From NCBI RefSeq assembly GCF_000426865.1, contig NZ_AUGE01000019.1, positions 1 through 64,000 of the forward strand: a DNA stretch of 64,000 bases. The letters run 5' to 3'. Positions 53,615 to 63,056 of the stretch are shown here, piece after piece (the first letter of the stretch is position 1; the number at the start of each line of letters is the position of its first letter). This DNA comes from Citrifermentans bremense R1. GTDB taxonomy: Bacteria > Desulfobacterota > Desulfuromonadia > Geobacterales > Geobacteraceae. A program made the translations under genes and the position numbers. The notes under the pieces are model-generated. The model did no database searches and was not told the DNA's origin. It worked only from the letters and a program-made list of their open reading frames with translations.

Positions 53615-54046
53615 TTACATGCTGTACAGCCGGTCGCCCGGCAGCACGTTGAAGCTCTTGGCGGTGAGCGCCTCGATCGCCTTCTGCGTCTCGTCGAAGC
53701 GGAAGATCATCACCGCGTTCTCGCCGCAGCGCTCGACGAAGGCGTACATGTACTCGACGTTGATGCCGCCTGCGTCCAGCACCTGGAGGATGTCGGCGAG
53801 CCCGCCGGGGCGGTCCGGGATCTCTACGGCTACCACCTCGGTCTTGCTGACCGTGAAGCCGCGATCCTTCAGCACCGACTTCGCCTTCTCGGCGTCGTTG
53901 ACGATGAGGCGCAGGATCCCGAAATCCGAGGTATCCGCCAGGGAAAGGGTGCGGATGTTGACTCCGGCATCGCCCAGGATGCGGGTCACCTCTGCCAGAC
54001 GTCCGAACTTGTTTTCGATGAATATGGAGATCTGTTCTACGTACAT
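53615..54046 (-). CDS. Tandem ACT-domain regulatory protein
   Basis: 143 residues made of two ACT domains: [29 protein letters not shown] and [32 protein letters not shown] domains bind amino acids. It lacks any catalytic or DNA-binding domain, so it is likely a free-standing sensor or regulator. The same arrangement, directly after paaK/ior genes, is common in bacteria and archaea that oxidise aromatic amino acids. GGGGG precedes the ATG by 6 bp. It overlaps no neighbour and is 10 bp from paaK. Confidence 0.88.
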   Translation of the reverse strand: MYVEQISIFIENKFGRLAEVTRILGDAGVNIRTLSLADTSDFGILRLIVNDAEKAKSVLKDRGFTVSKTEVVAVEIPDRPGGLADILQVLDAGGINVEYMYAFVERCGENAVMIFRFDETQKAIEALTAKSFNVLPGDRLYSM

Positions 54047-54056
54047 GGTATCCCCC

Positions 54057-55361
54057 TTAGGCTTTGTTCCTGTTGTCGATGACCCTCTTGGCCTTGCCTT
54101 CGCTGCGGATGATGCTCTTGGGTTCCACGAGCCTTACGCGGCAGGTGACCCCCAGCATTTCCTTGATCTGCTTCTCGATCTTCGTGGAGAGCGCCTGGAG
54201 ATGCTTGATCTCGTCGGAGAAGATGTTCTCGCCCACCTCGACCTGCACTTCGAGCGTGTCCAGGTTGTCCTTTCTGTCCACGATGAGGACGTAGTGCGGC
54301 TCGACCCCTTCGACCCCCATGAGGATCGCCTCGATCTGCGACGGGAAGACGTTGACGCCGCGGATGATCAGCATGTCGTCGCTTCTTCCGCTCATGCGGG
54401 CGATGCGTGCGTGTGTTCTGCCACAGATGCAGGGCTCGTAGGTGATGGAGGTGATGTCGCGGGTCCGGTAGCGGATGAGCGGAATTCCTTCCTTGGTGAT
54501 GGTGGTGATGACCAGCTCACCCTTCTGCCCTTCGGGAAGCACTTCTCCGGTCTCGGGGTTGATGATCTCGGGGATGAAGTGGTCCTCCCAGACGTGGAGC
54601 CCCTTTTTCGCCTCGCAGCACTCGATGGCGACGCCGGGTCCCATGATCTCGGAGAGGCCATAGATGTCGACCGCGGAGAGGTTCAGCTTCTCCTCGATGT
54701 CGAGGCGCATCGCCTCGGACCAGGGCTCCGCGCCGAAGATGCCGACCTTGAGCTTCAGGTCGCGGAAGTCGATCCCCTCTTCCTTGGCGGCCTCCGCCAT
54801 GTATAGCGAGTAGGAAGGGGTGCAGGTGAGGACGGTGGAACCGAAGTCCTGCATGATCATGATCTGCTTCTTGGTGTTACCCCCGGACATCGGGATGACC
54901 GACGCCCCCAGCCGCTCGGCGCCGTAATGCGCGCCCAGGCCGCCGGTGAAGAGGCCGTAACCGTAGGAGTTGTGAATGATGTCGCCCTTGTGCACCCCGG
55001 CGGCTACAAACGAGCGGGCCATCAACTCGCTCCAGGTGTCGATGTCCTTCTGGGTGTAGCCGACCACCGTGGGTTTGCCGGTGGTGCCGGAAGAGGCGTG
55101 GATGCGTACGATGTCCTCCATCGGCACCGCGAAGAGGCGGTACGGGTAGGAGTCGCGCATGTCCTGCTTGTAGGTGAAGGGGAGCCGGGCCAGGTCCGCC
55201 AGGGACTTTATGGAATCGGCGTTGACTCCCGCCTTGGCCAGCGACTCCTTGTAGAAGGGGACGTTTTGTTGAACGCGCGCCACCATCGACTTGAGCCTTT
55301 TGAGCTGCAGTGCCTCGATAGCCTCCCTGGGAAGCGTCTCGAACTCCTCGTTGAAGAACAT
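54057..55361 (-). CDS. paaK: Phenylacetate-CoA ligase-type acyl-CoA synthetase (copy 2)
   Basis: 434 residues, closely similar to copy 1 at 46760. The ATP site [33 protein letters not shown], the Cys/His segment [16 protein letters not shown], and [19 protein letters not shown] are present. AAGGAG precedes the ATG by 7 bp. Immediately downstream is the ACT gene, upstream iorB, so it probably activates the arylacetate made by the ferredoxin oxidoreductase pathway. Copy 2 carries ECCEAKKG where copy 1 has ECQCKCG, a visible difference in the metal-like insertion. Confidence 0.9.
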   Translation of the reverse strand: MFFNEEFETLPREAIEALQLKRLKSMVARVQQNVPFYKESLAKAGVNADSIKSLADLARLPFTYKQDMRDSYPYRLFAVPMEDIVRIHASSGTTGKPTVVGYTQKDIDTWSELMARSFVAAGVHKGDIIHNSYGYGLFTGGLGAHYGAERLGASVIPMSGGNTKKQIMIMQDFGSTVLTCTPSYSLYMAEAAKEEGIDFRDLKLKVGIFGAEPWSEAMRLDIEEKLNLSAVDIYGLSEIMGPGVAIECCEAKKGLHVWEDHFIPEIINPETGEVLPEGQKGELVITTITKEGIPLIRYRTRDITSITYEPCICGRTHARIARMSGRSDDMLIIRGVNVFPSQIEAILMGVEGVEPHYVLIVDRKDNLDTLEVQVEVGENIFSDEIKHLQALSTKIEKQIKEMLGVTCRVRLVEPKSIIRSEGKAKRVIDNRNKA

Positions 55362-55391
55362 AGCTGACTCCTTAAATCAAAACCTGAAGCT

Positions 55392-55516
55392 TTACCACAG
55401 AGGTCCCGGAGGTTCGCTGAGGTCACGGAGGAAAACGAGAAAAGCTTTGGGGTTAAACCGAGAATCTTTTGGGGTTCCCCTGAGACCTCTGTGCCCCTCT
55501 GTGACCTCTGTGGTAA
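55392..55516. repeat. Imperfect inverted repeat between iorB and paaK
   Basis: TACCACAGAGGTC ... GAGGTCACGGAGG (55392-55432) faces GAGACCTCTGTGCCCCTCTGTG ACCTCTGTGG (55482-55516). They would form a long hairpin in RNA or DNA. The repeat family ACCACAGAGGTC is typical of Geobacterales intergenic DNA. Confidence 0.75.
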
Positions 55517-55531
55517 TGCTTTTCCTTGTCT

Positions 55532-56113
55532 TTACCCCAGCGAACGGCCGAGCTGGAACGCCTTGAGGTTCACTGCCAGCGCCTTCTTGGGCACCATCTT
55601 CTCGATAGCTTCGAGCCAGTACTTCTCCTCGACGTCGAGTCGCTTGGATACAGCGCCCAGAAGCACGGTGTTCGCGGCGCGGGCGTTGCCGGCCTCGATG
55701 GCAATGTTCTGCCCATCGACCAGCAGGCAGTCGGGGCAAAGCTCCTGGATCTTCAGCGCCAGCCCTTCCGGGTACGGCTCCTGCCCCAGGAGCACCGCGG
55801 GGGGAGCTATGCAGAGGTCGTTGACGATGACGGTCCCGCCGGGCTTCAAGAGCGACAGGTAGCGGTAGCTCTCCATCAGCTCGAACCCGAAGAGGATGTC
55901 CCCCTCCCCTTCGGGAACCATCGGGGAGAAGACCTCTTTGCCGTAGCGCACGTGAGAGACGACGGAGCCCCCCCTCTGGGACATGCCGTGGATCTCGCTC
56001 TTCTTGACGTCGAATCCAGCCAGCATGAAGGTCTCGGAAAGGATCTCGGCGGCAAGCAGGATGCCCTGGCCGCCCACGCCCACCAGGAGGATGTTGGTTA
56101 TCTTGTCGCTCAT
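55532..56113 (-). CDS. iorB: Indolepyruvate:ferredoxin oxidoreductase, beta subunit
   Basis: 193 residues. ATG 56113 overlaps the iorA stop (ATGA); the longer frame to 56224 is a shadow of iorA. It matches the 2-oxoacid oxidoreductase gamma-domain family: ILLVGVGGQGILLAAEILSE, EIHGMSQRGGSVVSHVRYG, and the C-terminal EAIEKMVPKKALAVNLKAF. With IorA it oxidises arylpyruvates (indolepyruvate, phenylpyruvate) to aryl-acetyl-CoA using ferredoxin. Confidence 0.93.
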   Translation of the reverse strand: MSDKITNILLVGVGGQGILLAAEILSETFMLAGFDVKKSEIHGMSQRGGSVVSHVRYGKEVFSPMVPEGEGDILFGFELMESYRYLSLLKPGGTVIVNDLCIAPPAVLLGQEPYPEGLALKIQELCPDCLLVDGQNIAIEAGNARAANTVLLGAVSKRLDVEEKYWLEAIEKMVPKKALAVNLKAFQLGRSLG

Positions 56114-57864
56114 TTCGCCTCCTGAATCGCAGAGAACTTGCACAGCTGCCTGCAGACGTCGCAACCGTTGCACAAAAGCGGATCGATCTTGGCTTGGCCC
56201 TTCTTGCCGCTGGAGGGGACCCACTCGATGGCCGGGCAGCCGATCTTGAGGCAGGCGCGGCAGCCGATGCAGCTATCCTCGGCGACGGCAAGCGGCTTGC
56301 CCGGGGTGAAGACCCCTTCCTTCTTGATGAGGACGCACGGCTTGTCGGTGATGATGACCGAGGTCTCGGGGCGCTCCATCTCTTCTGCGATCACCCTCTG
56401 GCACTCGTCCAGGTCCAGCGGGTTGATGGTGCGGATGTTCTTCACGCCGATCGCCTGACAAAGCATCGGGAAATCGATGGCGTTGGTCGGCTCGTTCATG
56501 AGGGTGTGGCCGGAACCGGGGTTTTCCTGGCGGCCGGTCATGGCGGTGATCCTGTTGTCCAGGATGATGACCGTCGCGGCCCCCTTGTTGTAGACCATGT
56601 CCATGAGGCCGTTGATGCCGGTGTGGAGGAAGGTCGAGTCGCCGATCACGGCCACCACCTTTTTCCTCTCCTCCGGGGGGAGCACCTTGGCTGCACCGGT
56701 CGCCATGCCGATGGAGGCGCCCATGCAGACGCAGGTGTCCATGGCGGAAAGAGGCGGCATGAAGCCCAGCGTATAGCAGCCGATATCGCCGGAGACGTAG
56801 GCGTTCAGCTGTTTCAGGGTGTAGAACACGCCGCGGTGCGGGCAGCCCGGGCACATGTTGGGGGGGCGCCCCGGGAGTTTCTCCACGGTCCCCTGTGCGT
56901 TCTCTGGAAGACCGAAGGCTTTCCTGACCCGGCCCGGGGTGAGCTCGCCGCAAAGGGAGATGATCTCTTTGCCGGTCACCGGGATGCCGATTGCTTTCAC
57001 CTGGTCCTCGATGAAGGCGTCGAGCTCCTCGACCACGTAGAGCTTGTCCACCTTGGAGGCGAACTCGCGGATCAGGTCGAAGGGAAGCGGGAACACCATG
57101 CCGAGCTTCAACACCGATGCCTCGGGGAGCGCCTCGCGCACGTGCTGGTAGCTGATGCCCGCGGTGATGACGCCGATCTTCTTGTCGCGCAGCTCCATCC
57201 TGTTGATGGACATGGAACACCCTTCCTTGGAGAGCGTGGTGATCCGGTCCTCGACGACGTAGTGCCGCCCGCGGGCGTTGCCCGGGAGCATGACGAACTT
57301 GGCGGCATTGCGCGCCAGTTTCGGCTCGGCTATGGCGGCGACCCTCTCGCCCAGCGTCACCACCGACTTGCTGTGCGAGATGCGGGTGGTGGTGCGGAGC
57401 ATGACCGGGGTGTCGTGACGCTCCGAGATCTCGTAGGCGAGCTTGGTGAACTCAAGGCATTCCTGCGAATCCGCCGGCTCCAGCATCGGGATCTTGGCGA
57501 ACTTGGCGTAGTTGCGGCTGTCCTGTTCGTTCTGGGAGGAATGGAGCTCGGGGTCATCGGCACAGATCAGCAGGAGCCCGCCGTTGACGCCGGTGTAGGA
57601 AAGGGTGAAAAGAGGATCGGCTGCTACGTTGACGCCGACGTGCTTCATGGTGACCAGGGAGCGGGCGCCGACGAAAGAGGCGCCGATGCCGACTTCCAGC
57701 GCGACCTTTTCGTTGGTGGCCCAGGAGGAGTCTATCTCCTGGTACCGGATCGTGTTTTCCAGGATCTCTGTGGAGGGGGTACCAGGGTAAGCACAGGCAA
57801 CTTTCACCCCTGCCTCGTAAGCACCCCTGGCAATGGCTTCGTTGCCGGAAAGTATTTCCTTCAT
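56110..57864 (-). CDS. iorA: Indolepyruvate:ferredoxin oxidoreductase, alpha subunit
   Basis: 584 residues. The pyrimidine-binding domain begins LSGNEAIARGAYEAGVKVACAYPGTPSTEI. The thiamine diphosphate domain has CPGCPHRGVFYTL and GDIGCYTLGFMPPL with GDSTFLHTGINGLMD. Two ferredoxin-type [4Fe-4S] motifs end it: CIGCRACLKIGCP and CNGCDVCRQLCKF. It is the first gene of the long minus-strand cluster, with a GAGG 11 bp before the ATG. The last [4Fe-4S] clusters pass electrons to ferredoxin. Confidence 0.95.
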   Translation of the reverse strand: MKEILSGNEAIARGAYEAGVKVACAYPGTPSTEILENTIRYQEIDSSWATNEKVALEVGIGASFVGARSLVTMKHVGVNVAADPLFTLSYTGVNGGLLLICADDPELHSSQNEQDSRNYAKFAKIPMLEPADSQECLEFTKLAYEISERHDTPVMLRTTTRISHSKSVVTLGERVAAIAEPKLARNAAKFVMLPGNARGRHYVVEDRITTLSKEGCSMSINRMELRDKKIGVITAGISYQHVREALPEASVLKLGMVFPLPFDLIREFASKVDKLYVVEELDAFIEDQVKAIGIPVTGKEIISLCGELTPGRVRKAFGLPENAQGTVEKLPGRPPNMCPGCPHRGVFYTLKQLNAYVSGDIGCYTLGFMPPLSAMDTCVCMGASIGMATGAAKVLPPEERKKVVAVIGDSTFLHTGINGLMDMVYNKGAATVIILDNRITAMTGRQENPGSGHTLMNEPTNAIDFPMLCQAIGVKNIRTINPLDLDECQRVIAEEMERPETSVIITDKPCVLIKKEGVFTPGKPLAVAEDSCIGCRACLKIGCPAIEWVPSSGKKGQAKIDPLLCNGCDVCRQLCKFSAIQEAK

Positions 57865-58197
57865 GCGGATCTATACCTCATAGGGTTAATAAAGTGGGTC
57901 GGCGAAATATACTAGAGTATTGGGGGGACTGTCAACTGCTTTATAGGTTAGCGTTAACGGTTAAATCCTGTAAAGACAAGAGGTTGCGGCATAATTAGGG
58001 CGCGTTACCTTCTCTTTTCATTATATTCAGGCCGCAGTTGTAGTTCGTGTTTGCGGTAAGAGTGAACAATGTTTTGAGAAGATCAAACGAAAGGGTTGCC
58101 TGCGCGGGGGGCTGTTGGTAGCGAGGGAATGTTTGGTACACTAGGCGGGGTTTTAATTTTCGACTCAAACAGATCGTTTTATACAGGGAGGATCATC
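57865..58197. other. Divergent gap before iorA and the DUF360 gene
   Basis: 333 bp, no gene. On the minus strand the ~90 bp before iorA is AT-rich and likely holds its promoter; on the plus strand a GGGAGG ribosome site precedes ATG 58198. No recognisable repressor palindrome, riboswitch or repeat was seen. Confidence 0.5.
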
Positions 58198-58533
58198 ATG
58201 ACACTACTGATTAAGTGGCTGGTCAATGCTCTCGCCATCGGCATCACCGCTTATCTGCTGCCGGGTGTGGCGGTATCCGGGTTCTTCGCCGCGCTCGTCA
58301 CCGCACTGGTGCTGGGCTTGGTCAACATCCTCATCAGACCCCTGTTTCTGCTCCTCACCTTGCCCATCAACATCCTCACGCTCGGTTTGTTCACACTGGT
58401 CGTCAACGCGCTGATGATAATGCTGGTCGCGGCCATCGTCCCCGGCTTCACCGTCAGGGGGTTCTGGTGGGCGCTTCTGTTCGGCCTGGTGCTCGCGGTC
58501 GTCAACTACATCCTTAACGTCATCTTTTTCTAG
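58198..58533 (+). CDS. Small four-TM membrane protein, DUF360/phage-holin IV-like
   Basis: 111 residues; the ATG at 58198 has GGGAGG 7 bp upstream. Four TM segments (LLIKWLVNALAIGITAYLL, SGFFAALVTALVLGLVNIL, LFLLLTLPINILTLGLFTLVV, GFWWALLFGLVLAVVNYIL). NILIRPLFLLLTLPINILTLG is the hallmark of PF04020. Function unknown, widespread in bacteria; the holin name is by fold similarity only. Confidence 0.88.
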   Translation: MTLLIKWLVNALAIGITAYLLPGVAVSGFFAALVTALVLGLVNILIRPLFLLLTLPINILTLGLFTLVVNALMIMLVAAIVPGFTVRGFWWALLFGLVLAVVNYILNVIFF

Positions 58534-59186
58534 AGCGGTTCCCCCAGCAGCAGGCGGTTCTTCGGCGTGATGTCGCCGGGGATGGTCTGGGTGTAGACCC
58601 GGTACCCATGCGCCCGAAGACGCGCGGCCCTGGTGACGTCGACGGCGAGCGGGCCATCCAGCCACCCCTGCAATCCCCCTTGGTCGGCACGGTCCAAGTC
58701 GTGGCAACAGGGGAGCACGGCGACGCGGCACCTGGCGGCAACGGCCCGCTCCAATACCAGGTCGGTCAAAGAGCCACAGGCATGGGCGGAGACCACCAGG
58801 TCCTCGGGGGCAAGCGGCAGAAGGTTCAGGTCCTGCTCCTTAAAGCTCAGTTTCCCGGAGAGGAGTGGCCAGTCGGCTTGGAGTTCACGGGACAACAGCT
58901 CCGCGCTTGCCGGGATGCGGAGGTCGACGGCGAGCGCGGACGTTAGGTCGCGGTCGAGGATCAGCAGGATCTGGGCGAGCAGCCCGTGTCCCGCGGCTAG
59001 ATCCACCACCCTCCCCCCTTGGAAGCGGCGGTGCACCCGGCGTGCCACCTCCCAGGCCTCGTACAGTTCCTTTCTGGGGAGGCATCCTGCGCGGCAAACG
59101 GCGCGGGCGATGCGGTCGAAGAGCGTGTCACCGGCAAAGCGCGGCAACAGGTGCGGGGTCAGGCGGTTCTTGGATGATCGATCCAT
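58530..59186 (-). CDS. SAM-dependent methyltransferase-like protein
   Basis: 218 residues. It has the SAM-binding motif I GGRVVDLAAGHGLLAQILL, with a following acidic loop (ALAVDLRIP). It also has VVSAHACGSLTDLVLE and PCCHDLD, a Cys pair in place of the usual catalytic motifs of class I enzymes. It resembles the methyltransferase-domain proteins (Methyltransf_32 type) of unknown RNA or metabolite substrate. It overlaps the DUF360 stop by four bases on the opposite strand, and is divergent from the DUF72 gene with a 32 bp gap. Confidence 0.75.
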   Translation of the reverse strand: MDRSSKNRLTPHLLPRFAGDTLFDRIARAVCRAGCLPRKELYEAWEVARRVHRRFQGGRVVDLAAGHGLLAQILLILDRDLTSALAVDLRIPASAELLSRELQADWPLLSGKLSFKEQDLNLLPLAPEDLVVSAHACGSLTDLVLERAVAARCRVAVLPCCHDLDRADQGGLQGWLDGPLAVDVTRAARLRAHGYRVYTQTIPGDITPKNRLLLGEPL

Positions 59187-59218
59187 GGAGTTCCTTAAAT
59201 CATTCGGAGGTGCAGCGC

Positions 59219-60106
59219 ATGTCCCCAGGCAGCATCCGCATAGGGACCTGTTCCTGGACGGAGAAAAGCCTCGTCGAAGGGGGGCTCTTTTATCCCCACG
59301 GCGCCAGCACGCCCAAGTCGCGCCTCAAGTTCTACGCCAGCCGGTTCGACACGGTCGAGATAGAGAGCAGCTACTACCAGATCCCTACCCTGGAGATGGC
59401 CCTGGCTTGGGCCGAACGCACCCCCGACCGATTCCTGTTCCACGTAAAGGCCTACGGCGCCCTCACCGGACACAACGTAGATCCCGGCAGGCTCTCTCCG
59501 GAACTGCGCCAGATGCTTCCCGAGGAGGACCGGGGCAAGGAGGATGTGCACGTCTCGGACCCCGCGGCGCTTAGGGCGATGGCAAAGGCCATGACCGAGG
59601 CGCTCGTTCCGCTCAAGGAGGCGGGGAAGCTCGGCTTCATCATCTTCCAGTTCCCCCCTTGGTACGGCTACAAGAAAGAGAACCGGGAGTATCTGCTCTA
59701 CTGCAAGGAATTGATGGCGGGGCACCCGATAGCGGTGGAGTTCCGGCACGGCAGCTGGCTTACCAGCCGCAACCGGGAAGAACTCTTCGCATTCCTGCGG
59801 GAGCACAAGATCACCTACATCACCTGCGACGAGCCGCAGTTGGGGACGCTGGCCACAGCCCCCTTCCGCCCCGAGGCCACCACCTCGGTCGCCTACCTGA
59901 GGCTGCACGGCAGGAGCGCCGAAGATTGGCAGGCCCGCGCCACGGCCGCGGAGGAATATCTCTATACGGAGCCCGAGCTGAGGATGATAGCGGCCGAGGC
60001 CCGGCGTCTGAGCGCGAAAGCGAGGCTCACCTTCGTCATGTTCAACAACTGCCGCTGCGGCTGCGCCGTGAAGAACGCGCTGAGAATGAGGGAGTTGTGC
60101 GGATGA
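59219..60106 (+). CDS. DUF72-family protein
   Basis: 295 residues from ATG 59219, with GGAGG 8 bp upstream; the longer open frame upstream is antisense to the methyltransferase. It has a TIM-barrel-like fold with typical DUF72 motifs: IRIGTCSWTEKSL, FDTVEIESSYYQIP, FLFHVKAYGALTGH, VEFRHGSWL and FVMFNNCRCG(C). The last motif and the FNN.. are conserved in the family. Function unknown; some members lie near phosphatase or ribonuclease genes. Confidence 0.9.
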   Translation: MSPGSIRIGTCSWTEKSLVEGGLFYPHGASTPKSRLKFYASRFDTVEIESSYYQIPTLEMALAWAERTPDRFLFHVKAYGALTGHNVDPGRLSPELRQMLPEEDRGKEDVHVSDPAALRAMAKAMTEALVPLKEAGKLGFIIFQFPPWYGYKKENREYLLYCKELMAGHPIAVEFRHGSWLTSRNREELFAFLREHKITYITCDEPQLGTLATAPFRPEATTSVAYLRLHGRSAEDWQARATAAEEYLYTEPELRMIAAEARRLSAKARLTFVMFNNCRCGCAVKNALRMRELCG

Positions 60107-60142
60107 GGGAGGCGCCACCTTTGGTAAAGGTAAAGCTGCAAT

Positions 60143-60185
60143 AAACAAAATGCCCGAGAGGAACCGCCCCCTCGGGCATTTGTTT
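60143..60185. terminator. Bidirectional terminator between DUF72 and tcdA
   Basis: Stem AAACAAAATGCCCGAG (60143-60158) / CTCGGGCATTTGTTT (60171-60185) with a 12 nt loop; A/T ends on both sides. It separates the convergent genes. Confidence 0.9.
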
Positions 60186-60206
60186 TACATTCACGATTGC
60201 TGCCGG

Positions 60207-60983
60207 CTAGCTCGTCGTTCCCGCCAGAAGGTCGTTCACGACGACGCCCGCCATGGTGAGCCCGAAGATGGAGGGGATGAAGGATACGCTTCCCAGGATG
60301 ACGCGGCGGTGCTCGCAGGAGAACTTCTGCTCATCCTTGTTGGGGCAGATGCAGTTCCCCTTGCAGCCACCGTCCTTTATCAGCTGCTCGCGGTACTCCT
60401 CGGTGGAAAAGACCACCTTCACGCCGGTCTCGATCCCCTGCTTCTTCAAGAGCTTCCTGACCGAGCGCGCCATGCGGCACTTGTTGGTCTGGGAGATGTC
60501 GGCCACCCCGATTTTCGTCGGATCGAGCTTCGCCGCGGCTCCCATGCTGGAGATGATGGGGATGTTACGCTCCCGGCAGGTGCGGATCAGGTGCAGCTTG
60601 CTGGTGATATGGTCGATGGCGTCGACGACGTAATCGTAGCCGTCGGCGAGAAGGAAATCGCTGTTCTCGGCGGAGTAGAAATCCTGGTAGGGGACGATCT
60701 CGGCCTTGGGGTTGATATGGCGCATGCGCTCGGCCATGACCTGGGCCTTGGCCTTGCCGACGGTGCCGTCCATGGCGTGCAGCTGTCGGTTCACGTTGGT
60801 GAGGCAGATCTCGTCGAAGTCAACGATGACCAGGCGGCCGACGCCCGCCCGGCAGAGTGCCTCGGCTGCGTAACTGCCTACCCCGCCCAGCCCGAAGATG
60901 GCGACGGTGGATTCGGCGAGCTTGTTGAGGCCCTGAGGGCCTATGAGGAGTTCGGTGCGGGAAAAACGGTGCAGATTCGACAT
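60207..60983 (-). CDS. tcdA: tRNA t6A dehydratase TcdA (CsdL)
   Basis: 258 residues from ATG 60983 (AAGGGCAAAG upstream). It is E1-like: ATP-binding VAIFGLGGVGSYAAEALCRAG, Arg/Asn motif LTNVNRQLHAM, and D(A)IDHITSK. The CPNK segment and C-terminal hydrophobic GLTMAGVVVNDLL follow. The GGCKGNCICPN loop is the usual Cys-rich insert. TcdA dehydrates N6-threonylcarbamoyladenosine to the cyclic form (ct6A) in tRNA. Confidence 0.9.
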   Translation of the reverse strand: MSNLHRFSRTELLIGPQGLNKLAESTVAIFGLGGVGSYAAEALCRAGVGRLVIVDFDEICLTNVNRQLHAMDGTVGKAKAQVMAERMRHINPKAEIVPYQDFYSAENSDFLLADGYDYVVDAIDHITSKLHLIRTCRERNIPIISSMGAAAKLDPTKIGVADISQTNKCRMARSVRKLLKKQGIETGVKVVFSTEEYREQLIKDGGCKGNCICPNKDEQKFSCEHRRVILGSVSFIPSIFGLTMAGVVVNDLLAGTTS

Positions 60984-61113
60984 GTTTACTTTGCCCTTGA
61001 AGCTTGCGTATTTGATCCGACGGCCCCCGGCTGTGGGCCACGCGACTGGCAAAGTATCGCATAGGTGGGTCGAAAGTTGGAAGCGAAACTTTCATTATAA
61101 AAGGACGCCGAGC

Positions 61114-61371
61114 TCAGCGGCGCGGCAAGGGGTTCCCCGACTCGGTACGGATCCGTTCGAATCCCTCTTCACGTGCCACCTGCTCGTCGTAGGTGTAGAA
61201 GATGGCGTAACTGCTCCCTACGCCGTGCGGGTCCAGCTTGATCCCCTTCTCGTCCCAGCGTTTGAACAGGGCCAGGTTCTCTTCGAAGTTCTGGATCAGG
61301 TCACCGATAGTTCTGGCGCCGACGGCTGTGAACTTGATCGGATGTACATGCTCATAGCGCAATCCCGACAT
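61114..61371 (-). CDS. Small conserved-looking protein, function unknown
   Basis: 85 residues; the ATG at 61371 has AGGAGG 5 bp upstream. The upstream frame has no ribosome site. It starts SGLRYEHVHPIKFTAVGART and continues with IGDLIQNFEENLALFKRW. A short helical protein with no cysteine or TM segment. No recognised family. It lies between tcdA and the TolC gene. Confidence 0.6.
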   Translation of the reverse strand: MSGLRYEHVHPIKFTAVGARTIGDLIQNFEENLALFKRWDEKGIKLDPHGVGSSYAIFYTYDEQVAREEGFERIRTESGNPLPRR

Positions 61372-61536
61372 AGCTACCTCCTGCACCAAATTAATGACGG
61401 TTAATTGTATCGGGGATTTAAGCGGGAGGCAAACCTTTTGTAAAAAGAAGGGATCTTTGTGGAATAGTGGGAGACTGCCGGCCTGAGACAACCGGCAATC
61501 TTGGCGTCGGAAATTATGACAGAGAAACCGTCACCG

Positions 61537-63024
61537 TTACTTCAACCTGTCGTAAAGCGGGTCGGCCTGCTTGTCGGTGACGCGGATCCCCTGGCGGTCC
61601 AGGATCTCGCCGGTCACCCGCCAAAGCTGGGTAATGGAGTTGTTGTAATCCACGAGGGCCTGGATCTCGTTCCCCTTGGCGGTGACCAGATCGTTTTCCA
61701 CGTCGAAGACGTCCTTGGTGGTGGCAAGGCCTACCGCCTGCCGCTTCTCGAAAGCCCGCAGCCTGTCCTCGGCATAAGCCCTACCCCGGTTGGTAACCTC
61801 GATCTGCTTGTAGTTCGCCGTTACCTGACGAATCGCCGCTTTTACGTCCCGCGCCACCCCCACTTCGAGACTCTGCAGCTGGGCCGTGGACTGCTCCAGG
61901 GCGAGCTTGCTCCTGATGTAGCTGTTCTCGGCGGCGCGGTTCCCCAGCGGGAAGCTGAACTGCAGGCCGATGCCCCAGTTGGGGTCCTCGACGGTGGCGG
62001 TCTTCTCCAGTCCACGCAGGAAGCGGCGGTCGAACCCGCCCATCCCGGCGCTGGCGTTCAGGGAGAGATCGGGAAGCGTCTGGTTCCGCGCCACGCGCTG
62101 CTGCAGGTCGTTGGTGCGTACCACGGCCCGCTGCAAGGCGAGTTCGGAGCGATTGACGAGCGCCGTGGTCAGGGCGGCATCTTCGGCGACCTGGTACGGT
62201 TCGCGCGTAGGCGTGTCCGCAACGACGATCTCGGCGCCGATAGGGAGCTGCAGGCTCGTCCTCAGCACGTCCATCTGGTCCCTTACCCCTCTTTCTGCGT
62301 CTATCACTTCTTTTTCGCGCGTCGCCACCTGGAACTCGGCGTTCAGGATCTCCATGGCGGGAAGAACGCCTGCCTTCACGCGTCCCTGGGTATCTGCCAG
62401 TATCCGCTGTGCCAGCGCGAGCGAGTTCTTTTTCACCAGGAGCACCTCGCGCAGGTTGTAGAGCTTGAAGTAGTCGCTGCGTATCTGGGCCACAGTGTCG
62501 CTCAAACGGGTCTTGAACCTCTCGATCGACTCCTCCTTGGCGAGGCGCGAGACGTTGATCTGGAGCTCCGTAGCCTCTTGGCCGAAATTTCTCAGCAGCG
62601 GCTGGTTGAGGGTCAGGGAGACGCCGTTGGAATAGTACTTATTGAAAGAGCTGTCGACCCAGCCGCTTTCGGCGGTCAGCCCGACGACGGTCCCGGTCGG
62701 CAGCAGCTGGCTCACCCCGGCGCTGACCGTGGCCTGGTCGATCGCCTGGGGACGGAAGGTGAGCGTATTGTTGCTGTTGGTGCGGTTGTAGTTTGCGCCC
62801 AGGGTGAGGAGCGGATCGTAAATGCCGAGGGTACGGCGGATGTCTGCCTCGGCCATGGCGGGATTGTAGAGTTCGACCTTGAGGTCCAGGTTTCTCTCGA
62901 AACCGAGCAAGATGGCGTCTTTCAGCGTCAGGTTGACCGTGGGTTCCTGGGCGAATCCGGAGCCGGCCATACCAAGGAGCAGGCAAAGGGCGGCAGCGGC
63001 GGTCGTTTTGGCGGTTCTCTTCAT
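61537..63024 (-). CDS. TolC-type outer-membrane efflux protein
   Basis: 495 residues with signal peptide (AAAALCLLLGMAGSGFA). Two OEP repeats with long helical regions (TLKDAILLGFERNLDLKVELYNP, ETEAQINVSRLAKEE-like, YNLREVLLVKKNSLALAQRIL, FEKRQAVGLATTKDVFDVENDL). It follows the macB gene by 32 bp on the same strand, so it completes a MacAB-TolC type exporter. It shares the TolC fold with cusC but is distinct in sequence and length. Confidence 0.9.
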   Translation of the reverse strand: MKRTAKTTAAAALCLLLGMAGSGFAQEPTVNLTLKDAILLGFERNLDLKVELYNPAMAEADIRRTLGIYDPLLTLGANYNRTNSNNTLTFRPQAIDQATVSAGVSQLLPTGTVVGLTAESGWVDSSFNKYYSNGVSLTLNQPLLRNFGQEATELQINVSRLAKEESIERFKTRLSDTVAQIRSDYFKLYNLREVLLVKKNSLALAQRILADTQGRVKAGVLPAMEILNAEFQVATREKEVIDAERGVRDQMDVLRTSLQLPIGAEIVVADTPTREPYQVAEDAALTTALVNRSELALQRAVVRTNDLQQRVARNQTLPDLSLNASAGMGGFDRRFLRGLEKTATVEDPNWGIGLQFSFPLGNRAAENSYIRSKLALEQSTAQLQSLEVGVARDVKAAIRQVTANYKQIEVTNRGRAYAEDRLRAFEKRQAVGLATTKDVFDVENDLVTAKGNEIQALVDYNNSITQLWRVTGEILDRQGIRVTDKQADPLYDRLK

Positions 63025-63056
63025 GGCTACGATCCTTTCAAGCAGCGGTTTAGCTT

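Noticed and set aside
52869-54806. 645-residue plus-strand ORF across livK, the remnant and paaK
   Set aside because: Crosses several genes on the other strand, with low-complexity shadow sequence.
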